Below are positions 49,507 to 59,150 of a stretch of 64,000 bases of DNA, piece by piece. The stretch comes from Bradyrhizobium liaoningense. Lineage in GTDB: Bacteria; Pseudomonadota; Alphaproteobacteria; Rhizobiales; Xanthobacteraceae. Made by a program: the position numbers and the translations under genes. The notes beneath the pieces are model-generated. The model was given only the letters and a program-made list of their open reading frames with translations. It was not told the origin of the DNA and ran no database searches. The stretch is from NCBI RefSeq assembly GCF_018130825.1, contig NZ_JAFCJS010000011.1, forward strand, positions 157,483 through 221,482. Direction: 5' to 3'. Positions within the stretch are counted from its first letter, which is position 1; every line of letters begins with the position of its first letter.

Positions 49507-50325
49507 TCACGACCTGATGAACGAGAGCAGGTCGGGGTTGAGGACATCCGCATGCGTGGTGAGCATGCCGTGGGGATAGCCGGGATAAGTCTTCAGTGAC
49601 CCGCTCTTCAGCAGGTCGACCGCGCGCGGCACTGAACTTGCGAACGGGACGACTTGATCAGCCTCGCCATGCATTACCAGCACCGGCACGGTGATCTTCT
49701 TGAGGTCTGCGGTGTAATCTTCAAGCCAGGAGTCGACGGTTGCGTAATGAGCGAGGGCACCGCCGGCCATGCCCTGGCGCCACCAGTTGGCAATGATCGC
49801 CTCCGAAGGCTTCGCCCCATCCAGGTTGTAGCCGTAGAACGGATTCTCAGGGACGAAACGGTAGAACTCCGACCGGTTGCCCAGCACGCCTGCCCGGATC
49901 GCTTCGAACCACTCCGGCGGTTGACCGGACGGGTTGTCCTCGCTCCGGTACATGTTCGGCGTCAGTGAAGCGACCAGCGCCGCCTTCGCGACGCGCTCCT
50001 GGTGGCGAGCGACATAGCGAGCCACCTCACCGCCACCTGTGGAGTGGCCGATGTGGATCGCGTCGCGCAGGTTGAGATGCTCGGTCAGGGCCGCGAGGTC
50101 GGCAACCCAGTGGTCCATGTCGTTGCCGGTGCCGGGCTGGTCGGATCGGCCGTGGCCGCGCCGGTCGTGGGCGATCACGCGGTAGCCGTGGCGAAGGAAG
50201 AAGGTCACCTGGGCGTCCCAGTCGTCCGCTGTCAGCGGCCAACCGTGGCTGAAAACGATTGGCTGACCTGATCCCCAATCCTTGTAGAAGATTTTTACGC
50301 CGTCTGTCGTCGTGATCGTGGGCAT
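49507..50325 (-). CDS. Alpha/beta hydrolase (non-haem chloroperoxidase/arylesterase-like)
   Basis: A 272-residue hydrolase of the cofactor-free haloperoxidase/arylesterase group. Features are the oxyanion region FSHGWPLTADDWDAQ, RVIAHDRRGHGRSDQP, the nucleophile elbow HIGHSTGGGE (Ser near residue 95), the acid in VLVMHGEADQVVPF and the catalytic His in YPGYPHGMLTTHAD. These enzymes hydrolyse small esters and can carry out perhydrolysis. No signal peptide is present. It is divergent from a LysR regulator, which probably controls it. The flanking sequence is somewhat richer in AT than the rest of the window. Confidence 0.9.
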   Translation of the reverse strand: MPTITTTDGVKIFYKDWGSGQPIVFSHGWPLTADDWDAQVTFFLRHGYRVIAHDRRGHGRSDQPGTGNDMDHWVADLAALTEHLNLRDAIHIGHSTGGGEVARYVARHQERVAKAALVASLTPNMYRSEDNPSGQPPEWFEAIRAGVLGNRSEFYRFVPENPFYGYNLDGAKPSEAIIANWWRQGMAGGALAHYATVDSWLEDYTADLKKITVPVLVMHGEADQVVPFASSVPRAVDLLKSGSLKTYPGYPHGMLTTHADVLNPDLLSFIRS

Positions 50326-50611
50326 CGAGTCGCTCCATCTGCGCTGTTAGACATTCATCGAAAAGTTTGTGGCCGGAGTTTTAGAGTCAAAGGCCCCAGC
50401 GAGCCCTTTCCTTGGCCTCGAGCGCGGGGATCACTTTGCTGAAGCAGGAGCCATCGGCCCAAAGGCCATGGCAGAAGCGATGCTGGGCTTCGGAGTCGAC
50501 ATTGTTCTTTGTCCTTTTTTGGTTGCAGACTGCGAAACGGTAAATCTCTCTTTGGCCGCTGACCAAGACCTTGTACGCTTCGAGCTATGCCTGGAAGATA
50601 TACGAGGGGTC

Positions 50612-51535
50612 ATGGAACTCCGGCACCTGCGCTATTTCGTTGCCGTCGCTGAAGAAGGCAGCCTGCTCACTGCCGCCCAGCGGCGACTGAACACCTCTCA
50701 GCCGTCGCTGAGCCGGCAGATCCGCGATCTGGAAGCCGAAGTCGGCGTACAGTTATTGGAGCGCCAGGCGCGCGGCGTGACGCTGACCGCTGCCGGAAGA
50801 GTGTTTCTTGATCATGCGCGGCTGGCGCTGCTGCAGGTTGAGGCGGCAACGGAGGGGGCCCGGCAGACGGCGCAACCGCAAAGGCCCGTCCTCTCGATGG
50901 GTTTTCTCGTCGGGTTGGAGGTGATGTGGCTCCCCCAGCTTCTGCGCATCCTCCGCGAGGAAGCACCCGATGTTGAAGTCACGCTCAGCACGCAATCTTC
51001 ACCAGAACTCGCGCTCGCATTGATGCGGGGAAAGTTGGACATAGCCTTCCTTCGTCCCGAGAAAGACAACGAGGGCGTCGTCTTCAAGATGTTGGCGAAG
51101 GAGCCCTTGATAGCCGTGTTGCCGGCCGAACATCGTCTGGCATCGCGCAAGAAGATCCGTCCCCAGGATCTCGCGCGCGAGATCTATGTCAGTTCGGCAA
51201 GAACGTCGCCCGTCTTGCAGGAGGTCATCCAGAACTACGCATCTCGGGTCGGTATTACTCTGAAGGCGAAGTACGAAGGCGAAAACATATCATCGGCCAT
51301 GTCGCTCGTGGCCTCCACGGGCGGAATTAGCCTCGTCCCTCTCTATGCGCAGAACATGCTGGCACCGAACGTCGTCGCCAGAGCGCTCGAGGGCGGCACG
51401 CCAACGGTCGATTTGGCGCTGGGATACAATCGGGCCAATCCGTCGCCCCTGCTCCGTCGTCTCTTGTCCCGCGCGGATGAATTGGTGGCGAACGTCCAGA
51501 ACCAGAGCATCATACGCTACGTTGAAGCTCAATAG
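50612..51535 (+). CDS. LysR family transcriptional regulator
   Basis: A 307-residue regulator. ATG 50612 starts exactly at MELRHLRYFVAVAEEGSLLT, the standard LysR helix-turn-helix, with GAGGGG upstream; an open frame extending back to 50369 was rejected as it has no family match. The DNA-binding domain continues RRLNTSQPSLSRQIRDLEAE and the effector domain runs from about residue 90 to 295 (MGFLVGLEVMWLPQLLRIL, LDIAFLRPEKDNEGVV, STGGISLVPLYAQNM). It is divergent from the alpha/beta hydrolase gene across a 286-base region, which is the expected regulatory arrangement. The effector is unknown. Confidence 0.92.
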   Translation: MELRHLRYFVAVAEEGSLLTAAQRRLNTSQPSLSRQIRDLEAEVGVQLLERQARGVTLTAAGRVFLDHARLALLQVEAATEGARQTAQPQRPVLSMGFLVGLEVMWLPQLLRILREEAPDVEVTLSTQSSPELALALMRGKLDIAFLRPEKDNEGVVFKMLAKEPLIAVLPAEHRLASRKKIRPQDLAREIYVSSARTSPVLQEVIQNYASRVGITLKAKYEGENISSAMSLVASTGGISLVPLYAQNMLAPNVVARALEGGTPTVDLALGYNRANPSPLLRRLLSRADELVANVQNQSIIRYVEAQ

Positions 51536-51601
51536 CTGGCGGCGTTGAACGTCTGCTTCGGGTTATTTGCCGACGATTGGCCGATGGACGCATGACCCGG
51601 C

Positions 51602-52828
51602 TCAACGGCGCGGCGTCCCGTAGGTCGGCGGCGGCGCCTGCACGATCGGCGCCGCTGCCGCGAACAGCTCATCCTTGCTGCCGTTGAGCGGCGGATAGAT
51701 GCGCTTGCGGTTGATGGTCTGCTTGGTCGCCTTCGCGGCCGCGCCGGTGGCGCGGACCTCGCGATCCCACCCCTCCGTATAGAGCGCGCCCCCGCCGCCG
51801 AGATCGAGCACAGTGACGTACCAGTCGATCCGCAGCGGCAGCATCGGCTCACCGACAAGATCGGCCACCACGTTGTGGCCGGCGAAGCGTCCCATGGGCC
51901 GGGCGAACTGGCAGGACATCACGGTCGGATGCAGCCCGTCGACCACGCTGGAGGCGACGTCGCCGGCCGCGAACACGCCAGGCAGATCCGCAACGCGCAT
52001 GAAGGGATCGACCAGCAGGCGCCCGAGGCGATCGCGCGCGCCCGGAAAGCTCGCCGCCAGCCGGCTCGCACGCATGCCCGCGCACCAGATCACCGTCTGG
52101 GTCGGGATGAACTCGCCCGAGCTCAGGCGAATGCCGGCGGCCTCGATCGAGACGACGCGCGCGCCGAGCCGCGTCTCGACATCGAGCGAGGTGAGCGCCG
52201 TCGCGATCACGGGACGCGCCTGCGCACCGATGGTGGCGCCCACGGCCGGATTGGGATCGACCAGGATGATGCGGCGGCTGCCGGTGATGCCGGCGCGCGC
52301 CAGCTTGTCCGGCATTTCGGCCGCAACCTCGATGCCGGTAAAGCCGGCGCCGACCACCACGACCGTCGAACGCCCCGGCGACGGCGCGCTGCGCCCAAGC
52401 GAGGCGAGATGATCCTCGAGGCGAAGCGCCGCGGCATAGGTATCGACATCGAACCCATGATCGGCAAGGCCCGGAATGTCGGGACGCATCACCTCGCTGC
52501 CGAGCGCGAGCACGAGACGGTCATAGCTCAGCGTCTCCTCGCCGCCGCTGGTGACGAGCGATATACGACGATGCGCCGGGTCGATGGCCTCGACCTCGCC
52601 GAGGCCATGCGTGACGCCGATCGGATCGAGCAATTGCGCAAGCGGAAGCGCAACCTCGCTGAGATCGGTCTCGTAATTGCGCACGCGGATGTTGTGATAG
52701 GGATTGCGGTCGATGACGCGGATCTCGATGTCACCGCCCGCTGCGCCGATCTCGTCGCGTTTGCGCGCGGCGCCGATGGCCGCCCACAGACCTGCAAACC
52801 CGGCGCCGAGCACGACGATACGCGCCAT
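51602..52828 (-). CDS. NAD(P)/FAD-dependent oxidoreductase (NDH-2-like)
   Basis: A 408-residue flavoprotein of the type II NADH dehydrogenase-like group. It has an FAD fold at the N-terminus (RIVVLGAGFAGLWAAIGAA), an NAD(P) fold near residue 160 (VVVVGAGFTGIEVAAEM) and the FAD-contacting LPGVFAAGDVASSV near residue 285. The C-terminal membrane-anchoring amphipathic helix of true NDH-2 enzymes is not obvious; instead the tail is Pro-rich (VQAPPPTYGTP). It probably oxidises NAD(P)H with a quinone or other acceptor. An AraC regulator gene lies 119 bases upstream on the same strand. Confidence 0.85.
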   Translation of the reverse strand: MARIVVLGAGFAGLWAAIGAARKRDEIGAAGGDIEIRVIDRNPYHNIRVRNYETDLSEVALPLAQLLDPIGVTHGLGEVEAIDPAHRRISLVTSGGEETLSYDRLVLALGSEVMRPDIPGLADHGFDVDTYAAALRLEDHLASLGRSAPSPGRSTVVVVGAGFTGIEVAAEMPDKLARAGITGSRRIILVDPNPAVGATIGAQARPVIATALTSLDVETRLGARVVSIEAAGIRLSSGEFIPTQTVIWCAGMRASRLAASFPGARDRLGRLLVDPFMRVADLPGVFAAGDVASSVVDGLHPTVMSCQFARPMGRFAGHNVVADLVGEPMLPLRIDWYVTVLDLGGGGALYTEGWDREVRATGAAAKATKQTINRKRIYPPLNGSKDELFAAAAPIVQAPPPTYGTPRR

Positions 52829-52947
52829 GTCCGCCTACTCGCACTTTCCAAAGAGATCCTGCGGCCTGCCCGCGCGAGCAGATATAGCGCATTCGTCGCG
52901 ATCGACCAACTGCGGCGGCGCAGGGCTGCTGCACGAAATCGCGAGCC

Positions 52948-53907
52948 TTACGCCTCGCGCAGTTCCGACGGCGTCGCGCCAAAACGCTTGCGGAAGGCGC
53001 GGTTGAAATAGGAAAGGTCGGAGAAGCCCGAGGAATGCGCGATGTCGCTGATCTTGCGCGCCCTCGCCCGGGGATCGCCGAGCTGCTTTCGCGCCAGCAA
53101 GAGGCGCTGCTCCAGCACGAATTCGGTGAAGGTGGTGCCGGCCTGCTCGAACAGGCGCTGCGCCTGGCGCGGGCTGAGCCCCGAGCGCGTCGCGACCTCG
53201 GCCAGGCAGAGATCGTTGCGGCCGAGCGCGGCCATTACGTCGGCCTGCATCAGGTCGAGGCGGGCCGCCGCGTGCCCGCGGCCGCGCGCGAGGCTGGCGT
53301 GCTCGGCATCGGTGCCGAGCAGGAGACCGACGAGATCGACCATGTGCTGCGCGGTCAGGCGCTGGCCGACGGCGTCGAGATGCGGCGCGTGATTGGCGGC
53401 GAGCGCATGATAGCGGAAGATGGTCTCGGCGACCGCGCCGTCGGAGAGCACTTGCGAGAGCTTGTCCTCGGCGCGCGGATTGATGTCGAGCAGCGCGCGG
53501 CGCGGCATGCGGATGCTGGTGAAACGATCCTCAATGGTGTGGCCGACGGTACCGGTGATGCCCATGTCGACGAGCACCATCTGCGCGGGCGCAAGCTCCA
53601 CGGTATGGCCGTTCTGCCCGACGCGGACGAGGCCCGCATGTGCCGCGATCAGCACGAGATCGTCGCTGCCGTCGGCAAGATGGCTCTGGGTGCGCGAATA
53701 TTGCGCGGAGGCGCCTTCGGGGATGGCGAGCACGATATTGTCGACCACGCTGACCTGGAGCCGGCAATCGATGCTGTCGCCCTGGCTCGGCCCGATGTCG
53801 AGGCCGCAGGCGCCGAAGGCTCTGTCGCGCCAATGCTCGAAGGCCGCACCAATCGGCAGGCCTGCATATTGGTGAATGAAGATGCCCGGCGTTCTCGCTG
53901 CATCCAT
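52948..53907 (-). CDS. AraC family transcriptional regulator
   Basis: A 319-residue regulator with an AraC-binding-like N-terminal domain (residues about 20-200, FEHWRDRAFGACGLDIGPSQ, HTIEDRFTSIRMPRRALLDI). The C-terminal double helix-turn-helix runs from about residue 220 (LAEVATRSGLSPRQAQRLFE, ARKISDIAHSSGFSDLSYFN, RAFRKRFGATPSELREA). It reads toward the FAD oxidoreductase gene and could activate it. No ligand can be assigned. Confidence 0.9.
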   Translation of the reverse strand: MDAARTPGIFIHQYAGLPIGAAFEHWRDRAFGACGLDIGPSQGDSIDCRLQVSVVDNIVLAIPEGASAQYSRTQSHLADGSDDLVLIAAHAGLVRVGQNGHTVELAPAQMVLVDMGITGTVGHTIEDRFTSIRMPRRALLDINPRAEDKLSQVLSDGAVAETIFRYHALAANHAPHLDAVGQRLTAQHMVDLVGLLLGTDAEHASLARGRGHAAARLDLMQADVMAALGRNDLCLAEVATRSGLSPRQAQRLFEQAGTTFTEFVLEQRLLLARKQLGDPRARARKISDIAHSSGFSDLSYFNRAFRKRFGATPSELREA

Positions 53908-54060
53908 CTGATTTCTCGCCCCTCTTCGGCACTATGATCGGCCGCGCCGACTGCAAATTCCGGGGATTTGACGCGGCGAATTGCGGGGAGGTTCAAACCG
54001 GGATGGGATTTGGCCGGGATTGTCGAAATGCGACGGCGGGATGGACGAGGGCGACACCTT

Positions 54061-54146
54061 GTAGCCCGGATGGAGCGCAGCGAAATCCGGGGCGGTCTCT
54101 CCGTATTGCAAGGCCCCGGATTACGCTTGCGCTCCATCCGGGCTAC
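54061..54146. repeat. REP-like inverted repeat (GTAGCCCGGATG type)
   Basis: GTAGCCCGGATGGAGCGCAG at the left (54061 onward) is mirrored by GCGCTCCATCCGGGCTAC at the right (ending 54146), with inner complementary ATCCGGGGC/GCCCCGGAT parts. This is a well-known dispersed palindrome type in Bradyrhizobium and relatives. It lies just after the RskA-like gene. Confidence 0.85.
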
Positions 54147-54154
54147 GGCAGCAC

Positions 54155-55213
54155 CTACTTCTTCGCGGGCACCTGCGGCTGCGCCGGCGGCACGGTCTCG
54201 ATCAGCTTGCCGGAAAACACCGGCGCCGAGGTCGGCTGGCCGCTCGGCGAGCCGCCGGCCTGCTCGACGGTGACGGCGTAGGTCGCGCCGTTGACGAGGT
54301 CGGCATCGTAGCCGGCGAGCAGCGGACGCGCGGTGAACTCGCCTTGGCCGATCACGCCGAGCGAGCGCGGGCGCTGCAGCTTGTCGGAGATCAGCCACAG
54401 CTCAAAGCTCTTGCCGGGCTCCGGCGTGGCGCCGACCTTGCGCACGGTGAAATTCCGCGTCGCGCCGTCGATGGTGAGGATGAAGGCCGGGCCGCCGCCC
54501 TGGCCCTGCAGCAGCGCGACATATTGCGCGGACGCGGCGAGCGGAGCCGGTGCCTTGACCTCGACAGTCTGGATGCGCGGCGGCGGACGCAGCGCGCCCG
54601 GCAGCGCATCTGGCTGGAAGATCTGGAGCGACAGCGTCACCAGCAGCGCGGCCGCAAGCGCACTGAGGACGGATGCGATGGTGCGCCAGCGCTTCACGCG
54701 GCCCTCGAGCCGGATCACGTTGGAGTTGTCGGCGACGGTTGGCGGCGGCGCATGCACCACGCCCGGATCGGGCGCATGGACCTGCGGCATGAAGATCGGA
54801 GCGACGTCGGAGAGCGTATCGGAAGCCGGCCGCGCCGCTTCCGGCGGCTCCGCTGCGGATGGCTGCGGCTCGGCCGGCGGCGCGCTGTCCGAAGGAGGCG
54901 GCAACACAGCGTCAAACGGGGACGATTCCAGCGCTGGCGCGGGAGGCGGCGTGGCTTCGGCCTGCACGGGTGACTCCTGTGCAAAGTCCGTCCGCGCGAG
55001 CTCGGCCCTGATGTTCTCCCACACGATCGGACGCGGCTCGATCGTGCCGACCATCTGGTTGAGGACGCCGAGCCGATAGGACCAGGCCTGCACGATTTCG
55101 GCGAACGCTGCGTCCACCGCCATCATGGTCTCGACCTGCGCGCGCTCGTCGGCGTCGAGGGTGCCGAGCGCATATTCCGCGGCGAGCGCGATATGGTCCT
55201 CCGTGTAGGCCAT
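54155..55213 (-). CDS. Anti-sigma-K factor RskA-like protein
   Basis: A 352-residue anti-sigma factor. ATG 55213 is used rather than the TTG one codon earlier. The N-terminal zinc-less anti-sigma domain is IALAAEYALGTLDADERAQV and FAEIVQAWSYRLGVLNQMV. A long Pro/Ala/Glu linker follows, then one membrane span near residue 185 (IASVLSALAAALLVTLSLQI), and a periplasmic RskA domain (YVALLQGQGGGPAFILTIDG, LWLISDKLQRPRSLGVIG, AVTVEQAGGSPSGQPTSAPV). It holds the ECF sigma factor encoded 37 bases upstream and releases it after regulated proteolysis. The linker is unusually long. Confidence 0.88.
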   Translation of the reverse strand: MAYTEDHIALAAEYALGTLDADERAQVETMMAVDAAFAEIVQAWSYRLGVLNQMVGTIEPRPIVWENIRAELARTDFAQESPVQAEATPPPAPALESSPFDAVLPPPSDSAPPAEPQPSAAEPPEAARPASDTLSDVAPIFMPQVHAPDPGVVHAPPPTVADNSNVIRLEGRVKRWRTIASVLSALAAALLVTLSLQIFQPDALPGALRPPPRIQTVEVKAPAPLAASAQYVALLQGQGGGPAFILTIDGATRNFTVRKVGATPEPGKSFELWLISDKLQRPRSLGVIGQGEFTARPLLAGYDADLVNGATYAVTVEQAGGSPSGQPTSAPVFSGKLIETVPPAQPQVPAKK

Positions 55214-55250
55214 CAATTGCAGTCCAGAACCTTCCTCGTCGTCCGAGCCA

Positions 55251-55796
55251 TCACAATCCGAGGCACTCCCGGATATCCAGCATGCTGCGCCGCAGCCACG
55301 TCTTCACCGTGTTGACGGGCGCCGAAAACTTCTCCGCCAATTGCTCGCGGCTCCAGCCGTTGTAATAGGCGAGCAGCACGAGCTTCTGACGGTCCGGCTC
55401 GAGCCGGCCGATGCATTCCAGGAGCCGCTTCAGCTCCTCGGTCATCTCCCGGCGCGCCAGCGGATCGGGACTGTCGGCGGCAACCTCCATCGCCTGAGGC
55501 TCTTCCTCGATGGAGACTTCCGACTTCTTGCGGACGATGTCGATCGCACGGTTGCGCGCGATCGACGCCATCCACGTGATCGGCGACGAGAGCGCCGGAT
55601 TGAACTGGCCGGCGCTGTTCCAGATCTTGACGTAGGTCTCCTGAATGACCTCCTCTGCGAGATCCTGCCGACGCAAGATACGGAGCACGACGCCATAAAG
55701 TTTCGCGCGGGTGGCGACGTAGAGGCGCTCAAACGCGGCCTGATCGCCCCTGGCGACCGCCTCGATCAGCCCGACCAGCTCTGCTGGCGTCAGCAT
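55251..55796 (-). CDS. ECF RNA polymerase sigma factor (SigK-type)
   Basis: A 181-residue sigma factor with region 2 (FERLYVATRAKLYGVVLRIL, DLAEEVIQETYVKIWNSAGQ, ITWMASIARNRAIDIVRKK) and region 4 (LECIGRLEPDRQKLVLLAYY, NGWSREQLAEKFSAPVNTVK, TWLRRSMLDIRECLGL). It pairs with the RskA-like anti-sigma gene just downstream, in the SigK/RskA arrangement that often answers oxidative or singlet oxygen stress. I found no clean autoregulatory promoter upstream. The regulon is unknown. Confidence 0.92.
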   Translation of the reverse strand: MLTPAELVGLIEAVARGDQAAFERLYVATRAKLYGVVLRILRRQDLAEEVIQETYVKIWNSAGQFNPALSSPITWMASIARNRAIDIVRKKSEVSIEEEPQAMEVAADSPDPLARREMTEELKRLLECIGRLEPDRQKLVLLAYYNGWSREQLAEKFSAPVNTVKTWLRRSMLDIRECLGL

Positions 55797-55914
55797 TCAG
55801 CCCCCCAACACGTGGGCCGTCGCGTTCCGCGCAGGCCCCGGCACTTCGCTACCATAGCGCGCGGCAAAGCCGACCACCAAGGGGCGCGGCGCCGCGCTGT
55901 GGACAGCCCATACG

Positions 55915-55943
55915 AAAACCCGGACCTTGCGGGTCCGGGTTTT
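55915..55943. terminator. Bidirectional intrinsic terminator after fliJ
   Basis: A perfect 12-bp stem AAAACCCGGACC/GGTCCGGGTTTT with a 5-base loop. The A and T runs at the two ends make it work in both directions. It lies 36 bases past the fliJ stop, and upstream of the sigma factor gene. Confidence 0.85.
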
Positions 55944-55978
55944 GCCTATTCTCGGTGGTTTGACCGATAGATGTGTGT

Positions 55979-56398
55979 TTAAGCGACGGCGCCGATGCGG
56001 GCGCGCATCAGGCCGATGCTGTCGAGGTCGGCCTGCTCACGGGCGTTCTCCTCGGCGCGCTCGCGGGCCTGGTCGCGCTCGTCCAGGAGCTCGACCTTCT
56101 TCAGCTCCTCGAAGGCCTCGGCCAAAGCGGCCTTGGCTTCGTCGAGCTGGCCCTTGAGCTCGTCGGCCGAGCGCGTCAGGTTCTCGCGGCGCTGGATCGC
56201 GGCCTTGGCGTAGGTCGGATAGGCGAAGTGCGAGGGATCGTTGATCCCGGCACGCTCCTGCTCGGTCTGGATCTCGCGTTCGAGATCGACCGACATCCGC
56301 TGGAAATCGGCGATCATGGTCTCGATCTGGGTGACCCGGCGGCGCTTCTCGTCGACCTGGAACTTCTTCAGGCGGATGAGGGTATCACGTGACTTCAT
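55979..56398 (-). CDS. fliJ: Flagellar export protein FliJ
   Basis: A 139-residue, almost wholly coiled-coil protein, starting MKSRDTLIRLKKFQVDEKRR and rich in Glu, Arg and Gln throughout. The length, the basic N-terminal start and the position next to fliI identify the alphaproteobacterial FliJ. It sits in the FliI hexamer and helps drive export through FlhA. The gap from fliI is 121 bases, so a separate promoter is possible. A strong terminator follows. Confidence 0.88.
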   Translation of the reverse strand: MKSRDTLIRLKKFQVDEKRRRVTQIETMIADFQRMSVDLEREIQTEQERAGINDPSHFAYPTYAKAAIQRRENLTRSADELKGQLDEAKAALAEAFEELKKVELLDERDQARERAEENAREQADLDSIGLMRARIGAVA

Positions 56399-56519
56399 CG
56401 ACTCGTACTCCCCAGAAGTCCCCTAGCTGCACGTGGGACGGCACCGGTCTCCCCACAGGCCCGATTAGGGCCAAGACCGGCTCTGCTACTCTGTGGGATC
56501 GGATGATGAACTGACAAAG

Positions 56520-57845
56520 TTAGCGTTCCGTTTCCAAATTGCCGAGGATTTGCGCCAACTGCCGATAGCCGTCCGCCAGTGAGGCATTTTCGTCCTTGCG
56601 CTGCCGCAAGAACGCTTCCAGCGGCTCGTGCAGGCGGATCGCCTCGTCGACCTCGGGGCTGGAGCCGGCCCGGTAGGCCCCGAGCCGGATCAATTCCTCC
56701 ATGTCGGCATAGGTCGCCATCACCGCCCGCGCCTTCTGGATGGTCGGCCAGAACTGCGGGTCGGCTGATTTCGGCATGGTTCGGGAGACGGATTTGAGGA
56801 TGTTGATGGCGGGGTAGCGGCCGCGCTCGGCGATCGAGCGCTGCATCACGATGTGGCCGTCGAGGATGCCGCGGACGGCGTCCGCGATCGGCTCGTTGTG
56901 ATCGTCGCCGTCGACCAGCACCGTGAAGATCGCGGTAATGGCGCCTTCGCCCAGGCCCGGCCCGGCCCGCTCCAGGAGCTTCGGCAGCTCGGTGAAGACG
57001 GTCGGCGTATAGCCCTTGGCGGTCGGCGGCTCGCCGGCGGACAGGCCGATCTCGCGCTGGGCCATGGCAAAGCGCGTCACCGAGTCCATCAGGCAGAGCA
57101 CGTCCTGGTCCTCGTCGCGGAAATATTCGGCGACCGCGAGCGTCAGATACGCCGCCTGGCGGCGCATCAGCGCCGGCTCGTCCGAGGTTGCGACCACGAC
57201 GACCGAACGCGCGAGCCCCTCCTCGCCGAGATCGTCCTGCAGGAATTCCTGCACCTCGCGGCCGCGTTCGCCGATCAGCCCGATGACGCTGACGGCGGCG
57301 TCGACATTGCGCGCGAGCATCGACAGCAGCACCGATTTGCCGACGCCGGATCCCGCGAAAATGCCCATGCGCTGGCCGCGGCAGCAGGTGAGAAAGGTGT
57401 TCATCGCGCGCACGCCGAGATCCAGCGGCGCGCCGACGCGCTTCCTGGAATGCGCCGGCGGCGGCGTATTGCGGAACGGCATCGGCGAGGAGCCCTGCGG
57501 CAGCGGCCCCTTGCCGTCGATCGGCTCGCCCAGCGCATTGACGACGCGGCCGAGCCAGGCCGCACAGGGCCGCACCTGGTTGGCCGCATTGGCGATGACC
57601 GCCTTGCAGCCGCGGCGCACGCCATCGAGCCCGGCGAACGGCATCACGACGGCGTTGTTGCCGGAGAAGCCGATCACCTCGCAGGGGATGAAACGGTTGG
57701 CGCCGGTCTCGATCACGAGCCGCGCGCCGACCGACATCGCATGGATGGGACCTGCCACCTCGACCATCAGGCCGCGCACGCCGACCACGCGGCCATAGAT
57801 GTTGACGCCGTCGATGTCGCCGATCTGTTCGGCAAGAGCCTTCAT
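56520..57845 (-). CDS. fliI: Flagellum-specific ATP synthase FliI
   Basis: A 441-residue ATPase related to F1 beta. The N-terminal barrel starts MKALAEQIGDIDGVNIYGRV. Walker A is FAGSGVGKS near residue 165, Walker B lies in DVLCLMDSVTRFAMAQREIG, and ERGREVQEFLQDDLGEEGLA and GEPPTAKGYTPTVFTELPKL complete the catalytic core. The length is typical. It energises flagellar protein export with FliH and FliJ. The start is preceded by two tiny frames that each overlap the next ATG by ATGA; a clear ribosome binding site is lacking. It is divergent from ctrA. Confidence 0.95.
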   Translation of the reverse strand: MKALAEQIGDIDGVNIYGRVVGVRGLMVEVAGPIHAMSVGARLVIETGANRFIPCEVIGFSGNNAVVMPFAGLDGVRRGCKAVIANAANQVRPCAAWLGRVVNALGEPIDGKGPLPQGSSPMPFRNTPPPAHSRKRVGAPLDLGVRAMNTFLTCCRGQRMGIFAGSGVGKSVLLSMLARNVDAAVSVIGLIGERGREVQEFLQDDLGEEGLARSVVVVATSDEPALMRRQAAYLTLAVAEYFRDEDQDVLCLMDSVTRFAMAQREIGLSAGEPPTAKGYTPTVFTELPKLLERAGPGLGEGAITAIFTVLVDGDDHNEPIADAVRGILDGHIVMQRSIAERGRYPAINILKSVSRTMPKSADPQFWPTIQKARAVMATYADMEELIRLGAYRAGSSPEVDEAIRLHEPLEAFLRQRKDENASLADGYRQLAQILGNLETER

Positions 57846-57876
57846 AAGGGGGCCGCCTTCATAAGAGGGCTTTCAT
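57842..57876 (-). promoter_or_regulatory. Two tandem mini-frames coupled to the fliI start
   Basis: On the minus strand ATGAAAGCCCTCTTATGA (57876-57859, M-K-A-L-L) overlaps ATGAAGGCGGCCCCC...TTATGA (57862-57842, M-K-A-A-P-L), which in turn overlaps the fliI ATG at 57845. Each junction is ATGA. They could couple or tune fliI translation, or reflect duplication of the start region. Confidence 0.4.
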
Positions 57877-57948
57877 GAGGGTGATTGCCGTCGTGCTCCG
57901 GGCCTTCACGGTGAAACTCTTAAGTTTCGCCATATTTCTGAACGGCGC

Positions 57949-58199
57949 TTAACTTCGTGTTTACCCGCATCATTAATCATTGCGTCACTGTCTTTGTGAC
58001 TGAGCGCGCCTCCCCTTCAGAAGAAGGCTGAGTCGCGGGAGTCGGTTAGGCCCGTCTCTTAAAGTGGAGCTTGAACGGATCGGGGTAACGAAAGCTGCTT
58101 CCAGCGCAAGACCTTAGGGCGATTCGATAAAAATTGCACCGGGGGGACTTGCGTTCCAGAATCAGAGTTTGTTAACCATCTGTTGTCAGGATCCGAATC
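57949..58199 (+). promoter_or_regulatory. ctrA promoter region with GANTC and CtrA-like sites
   Basis: GANTC sites at 58121-58125, 58159-58163 and 58195-58199 are three CcrM methylation sites within 80 bases. A CtrA half-site TTAACCAT lies at 58172-58179, and TTAA-N7-TTTA, one base from the full CtrA consensus, at 57949-57963. No gene is seen in the 433 bases between fliI and ctrA. The pattern suggests cell-cycle and self control of ctrA. Confidence 0.6.
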
Positions 58200-58278
58200 A
58201 GTTGTTCAAAGGCGTTTTGTTGAGTGCCGCGAATGCGGCCGACCTGACGCCCAGGAGCGGCGACTATGGGGAACTGGC

Positions 58279-58980
<702 letters not shown>

Positions 58981-59028
58981 TCTCAGGGTTACGTCGCAAG
59001 CCCCCGGGCTTGCTCCTCCCAGCCTGGA

Positions 59029-59060
59029 CCCCGCCGCAAATGGCGGGGTTTTCGTTTTTT
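59029..59060 (+). terminator. Intrinsic terminator of ctrA
   Basis: A 7-bp GC stem CCCCGCC/GGCGGGG with a 6-base loop, followed by TTTTCGTTTTTT. It lies about 50 bases after the ctrA stop. Confidence 0.9.
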
Positions 59061-59150
59061 AGGGGAGCTGAGCGCTGCTTCGTCGCGCTCCCGTGGTTGA
59101 ACCGCTACGCTCTCCCCGCCGACGAATGGTCGCTGCACGATGGGGGAACG

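Noticed and set aside
50369..50611. N-terminal extension of the LysR gene
   Set aside because: No similarity to any LysR start; the canonical first helix begins at ATG 50612 with GAGGGG upstream.
55797..55835. Autoregulatory ECF promoter before the sigma gene (GGAAC near 55830)
   Set aside because: No matching -10 at the right spacing, and a start there would leave almost no leader before the ATG.
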